NCBI RefSeq assembly: GCF_000181515.1
Contig: NZ_ABCG01000009.1
Coordinates: 25,038-89,037 of the forward strand
Direction of reading: 5' to 3'
Source of the DNA: Erythrobacter sp. SD-21
Lineage (GTDB): Bacteria; Pseudomonadota; Alphaproteobacteria; Sphingomonadales; Sphingomonadaceae
Length of the DNA stretch: 64,000 bases
Shown one piece after another: positions 63,613 through 64,000 of this stretch. The notes beneath the pieces were generated by a model. The model had not been told where the DNA came from. It was given only the letters and a program-made list of their open reading frames with translations, and searched no databases. Made by a program: the position numbers and the translations under genes. Each line of letters opens with the position of its first letter. The first letter of the stretch is position 1.

Positions 63613-64000
63613 TGCTTGCCGAGTGGCGCGATCAAAGACATCGGCCGTTTACGGATATCCTAGCTGCATAGGAAGGCGAGCGCCAAGGCTGATTGCACAG
63701 CGTCATCGCGTCCGGATTATCTGAATCTCGCTCCATGACCAGAAAGCTCGGTACAGGACTTTAGCGTCTTGGCCTAACGTCAGATCCTTTCGCGGCAGCA
63801 TTTGCTACTGACAAACTGTGCCCATTAGCATTGCTGGCAGCGGTCCCCAGATTCGGTTTAGAACAAAGCGCAACAGCGGTTGCTGCGCTTCGCTGACGCC
63901 TGATATCGGTGGAGGAAAGCTGACCAATATCAGATAATCTGGCTTTCTTTCAGACACCGAAAATTCTCTCAAACTCGCTGGGGCAGAAGAGGGAGAGGGG
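63613..64000. other. non-coding right edge of the window
   Basis: I see no gene, tRNA or repeat of the tRNA-Met 3' end in these last 388 bases. Confidence 0.4.

Noticed and set aside
63613..64000. Right attachment site of the island
   Set aside because: I looked for a repeat of the tRNA-Met 3' end here and elsewhere in the right part and did not find one.

Overview
The window reads as chromosomal DNA of a GC-rich alphaproteobacterium of the order Sphingomonadales, most likely an Erythrobacter-like member of the Erythrobacteraceae. This is inferred from gene content and order (psd-pssA; rpsB-tsf; pyrH-frr-uppS-cdsA-dxr-rseP-bamA-skp-fabZ), the tightly overlapping ATGA/GTGA gene junctions, frequent GTG/TTG starts and high-GC codon use. 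No rRNA is present, so the assignment rests on recognised protein families only.

Left part (about 1-45,900): dense housekeeping and envelope genes. A FabH-like 3' end and an Aur1-type PAP2 protein are followed by phosphatidylethanolamine synthesis (psd, pssA), translation (rpsB, tsf, frr, rpmE, aspS), a GAF histidine kinase, and the envelope cluster pyrH-frr-uppS-cdsA-dxr-rseP-bamA-skp-fabZ. Next come a tRNA-His, an amino-acid dehydrogenase, the complete cytochrome c maturation operon ccmCDEFGH plus a CcmI-like TPR gene, and the potassium transporter kup. A leftward block follows: yciB, ftsY, mtaB, dapF and a GGDEF-EAL gene. Then come a ThDP-dependent enzyme, an LplT-like transporter, pgsA, an overlapping rnd-oxyR pair, aspS, acpP-fabF-mltG and a 2H phosphoesterase, ending at tRNA-Met(CAT). 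Between rpsB and pssA lies a small membrane-protein gene behind a clear alphaproteobacterial LexA (SOS) box, GTTC-N7-GTTC; it is the best candidate for an undescribed function here.

Right part (about 45,930-64,000): an accessory region that begins directly behind tRNA-Met with a frameshifted P4-type tyrosine integrase. Gene spacing is loose and the DNA is visibly more A/T-rich in places. It carries a LysR regulator, two secreted proteins, three cysteine-rich zinc-ribbon proteins, a second integrase remnant, a c-di-GMP set (two GGDEF-EAL proteins and one HD-GYP phosphodiesterase around a LuxR-type solo regulator) and a rightward cluster of unknown genes. That cluster includes a stand-alone MobA/MobL-like protein and a DEDD exonuclease broken by one in-frame TGA. 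The right end of the island is not in the window: I saw no second copy of the tRNA-Met 3' end.

Four genes are broken by a single lesion each (26118-26620 frameshift, 26566-27150 amber, 46104-47358 frameshift, 63052-63612 opal). Either these are real pseudogenes or the assembly has residual base errors; the sequence alone cannot decide. The long antisense reading frames over rpsB, tsf, frr, kup, bamA and the ThDP enzyme are by-products of GC-rich codon use and are not annotated.
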